Below, in pieces: positions 60,905 through 64,000 of a stretch of 64,000 bases of DNA. Source of the DNA: Streptomyces aurantiacus (GTDB taxonomy: Bacteria > Actinomycetota > Actinomycetes > Streptomycetales > Streptomycetaceae). Under the pieces are notes generated by a model, which saw nothing but the letters and a program-made list of their open reading frames with translations, was not told the origin of the DNA and did not search any database. The stretch's first letter is position 1. Each line of letters starts with the position of its first letter. The translations under genes and the position numbers were made by a program. The stretch covers positions 5,518,001 through 5,582,000 of the forward strand of contig NZ_CP114283.1 of NCBI RefSeq assembly GCF_027107535.1. Reading direction: 5' to 3'.

Positions 60905-62698
60905 ATGAGCGAAACCGCGGGCGGGGCCGATGTCCGCCCCGTCCAGTGGCGTGCGGGCGCCGGCCGCGTCGTCGCCGCGGCCGCGCTCCTCACGGCCGTC
61001 GCCCTGCTGCCCTGGCTGTCGGGGCGCGACCCCGCGCTGACGGTCCTGCGCGCCCGCTCCGCCGACCAGGACCCGACGCCCGCGCAGTTGAACGCGGTAC
61101 GAGAGCAACTCAACCTGGACGACGGGCCGTTCGCCCACCTCGCACACTGGTTGGGCGGACTGCCGCTCGGCGACGCGGGCACCTCCTGGGTGTCCGGCGA
61201 ACCCGTTCTGCCCCAGGTGACGGCCGCCCTCGCCGTCTCCCTCACGCTGATGCTCGGCGCACTCGTGGTCACGATCGCGGTGGCCGCGATGGTCTGTGGG
61301 CGCACCCTGTATCTCGGATCCCGGCGACGGCTGCACCGGCGGCGGGCAGGCGTCGGGGCCGCAGTCCTCGCCTCACTGCCCAAGTTCACGCTCGCCTCAC
61401 TGCTCGCCACCGTGTGCGGAGTGTGGCTGGGCTGGTTTCCCTCCCAGGGCTGGGAGGGACCGCGGTCGATGGTGCTGCCCGCGCTCGCCCTCGGCGTACC
61501 GTCCGGGGCAATGATCGGCGGGATGCTCGACCAGGCGCTGCCCGCCGCCTTCAACGAACCGTGGGCCCGCACGTGGCGTTCCTTCGGGTTCTCGTCCGCC
61601 CGCATCGCCCGTCACGCCCTGCGCCGCGCGCAGTCCGGGGTACTCCCCCAGCTCCTGCCGACCGTCGTGGCCCTGGTCGGCGGCGCGGTCGCCGTGGAGA
61701 AGATCTTCAACATCCCGGGACTGGGCCGACTCGCCCTGGACGCCGCCGTGGCCCAGGATCTCCCGCCCCTGCAGACGACGACGCTGGTCCTCGTCCTGCT
61801 CGGCGTCGTCGCCGGCCTGCTGATCAAAGCCCTGCGCCGGCTTCTCCTCGGCCCCGCCCTGCGGGACGGCGCCCTGCCCGCCCTGCACCCACCGGCCCTC
61901 GCGAGCCGGCGCTCCACCCGCTGGGTCGCCGGGTTCTGTGCCATCGCCCTGCTCGCCGCGGTCACAGCCGGGCTGCTGCGCGATCCCCTGCACGTGGACA
62001 CGGCCGCCCGGCTCCTGCCTCCCTCCGCCGCTCACCCGCTGGGCACGGACTCCCTCGGCCGTGACCTGCTGGCCCGGCTCGGCCACGGGGCGCTGCTCAC
62101 GGCCGGCGTGGCCCTCGCCGTCACGGCGATCAGCACCGTCATCGGTCTGCTGATCGGCATGGCGACCCAGGTGGGCGCGGGCCTGACCGAAGTGGTGTCG
62201 ACGCTGCCGGCCGTCCTCGCCGGACTGCTGACGACCGCGGTGACCGGGCCATCGGTGTGGGGTGCCGCGTGCGCGGTGTGCGTGGTCGGCTGGAGCCCGT
62301 ACGCCGCCCAGGCCGCGGCGCTGCTCGAACAGGAAAGGGCGAGCGGTCACATGCTCGCGTCGATCTCCTTCGGCGCCGGCCGCAGGTATCTGCTGCGCCA
62401 CCACCTGCTCCCCGCGGTACTTCCCGCCGTCCTGCGCAACGCCATGCTGCGGCTGCCCACCACGGTCCTTGTCCTGGCCTCCCTCGGCTTCCTCGGTCTG
62501 GGCGAGCAGCCACCCACTCCGGAGTGGGGCCGCCTCCTGTCGGAGAACCAGCCGTACGTGGAACTGGCGCCCTGGACCGTGCTGGGTCCGGCCTGTGCTC
62601 TCGTCCTGTTGTCCGTCCTCGCCGTATCCGTGTCCGGTACGGCGTCGGAACGCGGCGGCTCCCGGCGCGCCAACGGCAGCCGCCCCGGCAGTGGATGA
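60905..62698 (+). CDS. Fused double permease of a peptide/nickel-type ABC transporter
   Basis: This 597-residue protein carries both permease domains normally encoded separately. The DppB-like half (about 1-310) has LNAVREQLNLDDGPFAHLAHWL and GGAVAVEKIFNIPGLGRLALDAAVAQDLP. The DppC-like half (about 330-597) has HPLGTDSLGRDLLARLGHGALLTAGVALAV, ASGHMLASISFGAGRRYLLRHHLLPAVLPAVL and LGFLGLGEQPPTPEWGRLLSENQPY. Two permeases in one chain are less common, and no ATPase gene follows. An ATPase encoded elsewhere would be needed. It ends just before a 28-base palindrome. Confidence 0.87.
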   Translation: MSETAGGADVRPVQWRAGAGRVVAAAALLTAVALLPWLSGRDPALTVLRARSADQDPTPAQLNAVREQLNLDDGPFAHLAHWLGGLPLGDAGTSWVSGEPVLPQVTAALAVSLTLMLGALVVTIAVAAMVCGRTLYLGSRRRLHRRRAGVGAAVLASLPKFTLASLLATVCGVWLGWFPSQGWEGPRSMVLPALALGVPSGAMIGGMLDQALPAAFNEPWARTWRSFGFSSARIARHALRRAQSGVLPQLLPTVVALVGGAVAVEKIFNIPGLGRLALDAAVAQDLPPLQTTTLVLVLLGVVAGLLIKALRRLLLGPALRDGALPALHPPALASRRSTRWVAGFCAIALLAAVTAGLLRDPLHVDTAARLLPPSAAHPLGTDSLGRDLLARLGHGALLTAGVALAVTAISTVIGLLIGMATQVGAGLTEVVSTLPAVLAGLLTTAVTGPSVWGAACAVCVVGWSPYAAQAAALLEQERASGHMLASISFGAGRRYLLRHHLLPAVLPAVLRNAMLRLPTTVLVLASLGFLGLGEQPPTPEWGRLLSENQPYVELAPWTVLGPACALVLLSVLAVSVSGTASERGGSRRANGSRPGSG

Positions 62699-62719
62699 CC
62701 GGGCTGGGGTGTGGCCCAC

Positions 62720-62747
62720 CCCTCCCGCCGCGGCCGCGGCGGGAGGG
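62720..62747. terminator. Perfect 28-base palindrome terminator
   Basis: CCCTCCCGCCGC (62720-62731) pairs with GCGGCGGGAGGG (62736-62747) through a GGCC loop with no mismatch. It lies 22 bases downstream of the fused permease stop and separates it from the MerR gene end at 62922. Confidence 0.75.
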
Positions 62748-62921
62748 CATCGCCGGGGTCCCGCAGCGGTCCGCCGCACGCCCTGACCGGCGTTGTCCCT
62801 GACCCGGGCGGTTCCCGGACGGCCCAGTTGACAGCACCACCCCCGCCCCCGTGGGACGAGCGGGACGGCCTTGCGCCCGTTGCGTCGGCGCCGCTCGGAC
62901 CGGGGCCGACACCGCGGCTCC

Positions 62922-63329
62922 TCAGGCGGGGAGCAGCTCCGGGTCGGTGCCGTCGAAGGGCGGATAACTCTCGCCACCGGTTCGCGCGGCCGCCTCGATG
63001 TAACCGGCAAGAGCGTCGCGGGACTGGGCGAGAGCGGCCATCTGGTCGTCAAGCCGCTGCAACCGGGACCGCATCGCGGCCAGCAACTCGGGACACCCGA
63101 GCAGCTCCGGCGCCTCTCCGAGCGCACAGGGCAGCAGGTACGCGATGTCCTCGGAAGACAGACCGGCGCCGAGCAGGTGCCGGATCTGCTTCACCCGCAG
63201 TACCGCGTTCTCGTCGTACTCGCGATATCCGTTGGCGCCGCGGCCCGCCTCCAGCAGCCCCTGAGCCCCGTAGTAGCGCAACTGATGAGTGTGGACTCCC
63301 GTCCGACGACTCAGTTCCCCGATCCGCAT
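62922..63329 (-). CDS. MerR family transcriptional regulator
   Basis: This 135-residue protein begins MRIGELSRRTGVHTHQLRYYGAQGLL, the winged-helix DNA-binding motif of MerR proteins, then NGYREYDENAVLRVKQIRHLLGAGLSSEDIAYLLPCAL. A coiled-coil dimerisation helix runs from about residue 78 to 112 (MRSRLQRLDDQMAALAQSRDALAGYIE). It has two cysteines (CALGEAPELLGC, about 13 residues apart) that might sense a thiol or metal. The gene is divergent from an oxidoreductase gene, so autoregulation plus control of that gene is expected. Confidence 0.9.
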   Translation of the reverse strand: MRIGELSRRTGVHTHQLRYYGAQGLLEAGRGANGYREYDENAVLRVKQIRHLLGAGLSSEDIAYLLPCALGEAPELLGCPELLAAMRSRLQRLDDQMAALAQSRDALAGYIEAAARTGGESYPPFDGTDPELLPA

Positions 63330-63343
63330 CGCGACCTCGCTTG

Positions 63344-63365
63344 ACCTTCACACCGGTATCAACGT
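63344..63365. promoter_or_regulatory. MerR-type operator dyad
   Basis: ACCTTCACACC and GGTATCAACGT form an imperfect dyad matching at 8 of 11 positions, centred between 63354 and 63355. It overlaps a TTGACC -35 element (63341-63346) and lies in a long spacer before the divergent oxidoreductase start, the usual MerR promoter layout. Confidence 0.6.
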
Positions 63366-63378
63366 TGACGATGCTGTC

Positions 63379-64000
63379 ATGGACAACAGCACCGAAACAC
63401 CCGTGACCGTCATCGGGCTCGGCCTGATGGGGCAGGCACTCGCCGGCGCGTTCCTCAAGGCCGGGCATCCCACCACCGTATGGAATCGCACGTCCTCCAA
63501 AGCCGACCAACTGGTCGCCGATGGGGCGCGGTTGGCGCCGACCGTCGGTGACGCGCTCAAGGCGGGTCCGCTGACCGTCGTCTGTGTCACCGACTACCCG
63601 GCGCTGTACGAGCTGTTCGGCGCGGACGATGCCGAGTGGGGCGGCACGACGCTGATCAATCTGACCTCGGGAAGCTCGGCCCAGGCCAGGGAAGCTGCCC
63701 GATGGGCCGGGCAGCGTGGTGCCCGCTACCTGGACGGCGCCGTCATGGCCGTCCCGCCGGCCATCGGCACCGCCGAGGCGGTGATTCTGCACAGCGGGCC
63801 CCAGGCGGACTTCGAGGAGCACGAGCCGGCACTCGCCGCGCTCGGCACCCTCACCTACCTGGGAGCCGATCACGGGCTCGCGTCGCTGTACGACGTGGCC
63901 GGCCTGGCCATGATGTGGAGCATCCTCAACGCGTGGCTCCAGGGCACGGCCATGCTCAGGACGGCCGGCGTCGACGCCTCGACGTATGCACCGTTCGCGC
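63379..64000 (+). CDS. NAD(P)-dependent oxidoreductase (6PGDH/HIBADH-like), 3' end beyond the window
   Basis: 207 residues are visible and the frame is open at the window edge. It begins with a Rossmann motif VIGLGLMGQALAGAFLKAGH followed by VWNRTSSKADQL (NADP-binding Arg) and a GTTLINLTSGSSAQAREAA stretch with the conserved Ser region of the beta-hydroxyacid dehydrogenase family. The C-terminal helical domain with the catalytic Lys begins near MMWSILNAWLQ. In actinomycetes many relatives are imine reductases or 3-hydroxyisobutyrate dehydrogenases. The MerR pair suggests induction by an unidentified small molecule. Confidence 0.85.
   Translation, partial: MDNSTETPVTVIGLGLMGQALAGAFLKAGHPTTVWNRTSSKADQLVADGARLAPTVGDALKAGPLTVVCVTDYPALYELFGADDAEWGGTTLINLTSGSSAQAREAARWAGQRGARYLDGAVMAVPPAIGTAEAVILHSGPQADFEEHEPALAALGTLTYLGADHGLASLYDVAGLAMMWSILNAWLQGTAMLRTAGVDASTYAPFA

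Noticed and set aside
59264..61336. 690-codon minus-strand frame
   Set aside because: It is antisense to the solute-binding and permease genes; Gly/Val/Arg-rich, no recognised motif, and its start region overlaps the iron box.
1..64000. tRNA, rRNA, CRISPR arrays, transposases, prophage attachment sites
   Set aside because: No cloverleaf, spaced repeat array, DDE transposase motif or integrase was recognised while reading; not computed exhaustively.

Overview
The window is chromosomal DNA from a high-GC actinomycete, most likely a Streptomyces. Support for this: strongly G/C-ended codons throughout, many GTG and TTG starts with GGAGG-type ribosome sites, a single noticed TTA leucine codon, an IdeR/DmdR-like iron box, and genes typical of the genus (amphi-Trp protein, HdeD-type protein, DUF2252, pntAB, YcnI). 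I saw no tRNA, rRNA, CRISPR array or intact insertion sequence.

Layout. Bases 1-14000 hold ordinary, mostly single-gene units: a partial SMI1/KNR4-like gene, a membrane protein, a minus-strand block (DUF2252, amphi-Trp, MFS exporter, GH15 glucosidase, PLDc_N/SHOCT and HdeD membrane proteins), a truncated SDR remnant, a small secreted SH3 protein, a phosphotransferase, a hypothetical protein and an AlkZ-like winged-helix protein. About 1.2 kb of gene-poor sequence follows (13764-14991). Its last part looks like the promoter and structured RNA leader of the next block.

Bases 14992-42616 hold the centrepiece: 21 co-directional genes, nearly all overlapping by 4 bp or separated by a few bases, so probably one 27.6-kb operon. 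It encodes a complete Wzx/Wzy-type exopolysaccharide system: initiating phosphoglycosyltransferase, GT4, GT4 and GT2 glycosyltransferases, two Wzz-like proteins, a Wzy-like polymerase and a Wzx-like flippase. It also encodes modification enzymes: an AlgD-like GDP-mannose dehydrogenase, an AsnB-type amidotransferase, a fused alcohol dehydrogenase/Gfo-Idh oxidoreductase, a heparinase II/III-like lyase, a beta-helix lipoprotein, a pyruvyltransferase, an RmlC-like epimerase and an aminotransferase. Inside it lies a five-gene module (C-methyltransferase, glucose-1-phosphate cytidylyltransferase-like, PIG-L deacetylase, SDR epimerase, DUF4910 aminopeptidase-like) that looks like a branched, methylated CDP-sugar pathway. 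Together these suggest an acidic, possibly amidated and pyruvylated, alginate-like polymer. A PAP2 phosphatase abuts the operon in convergent orientation.

Bases 43770-56654 contain pntBA, a possible copper module (YcnI, ECF sigma factor, Met/His-rich membrane protein), an MFS transporter with a TTA codon coupled to a GH88-like hydrolase, and an acyl-CoA dehydrogenase divergent from a CoA-transferase/acyl-CoA ligase pair. Bases 56747-64000 contain a Zn/Mn-type ABC transporter (AztABC-like), a divergent solute-binding lipoprotein plus fused double permease preceded by an iron box, and a MerR regulator divergent from an NAD-dependent oxidoreductase that runs off the window. Several long perfect hairpins between operons are likely terminators.
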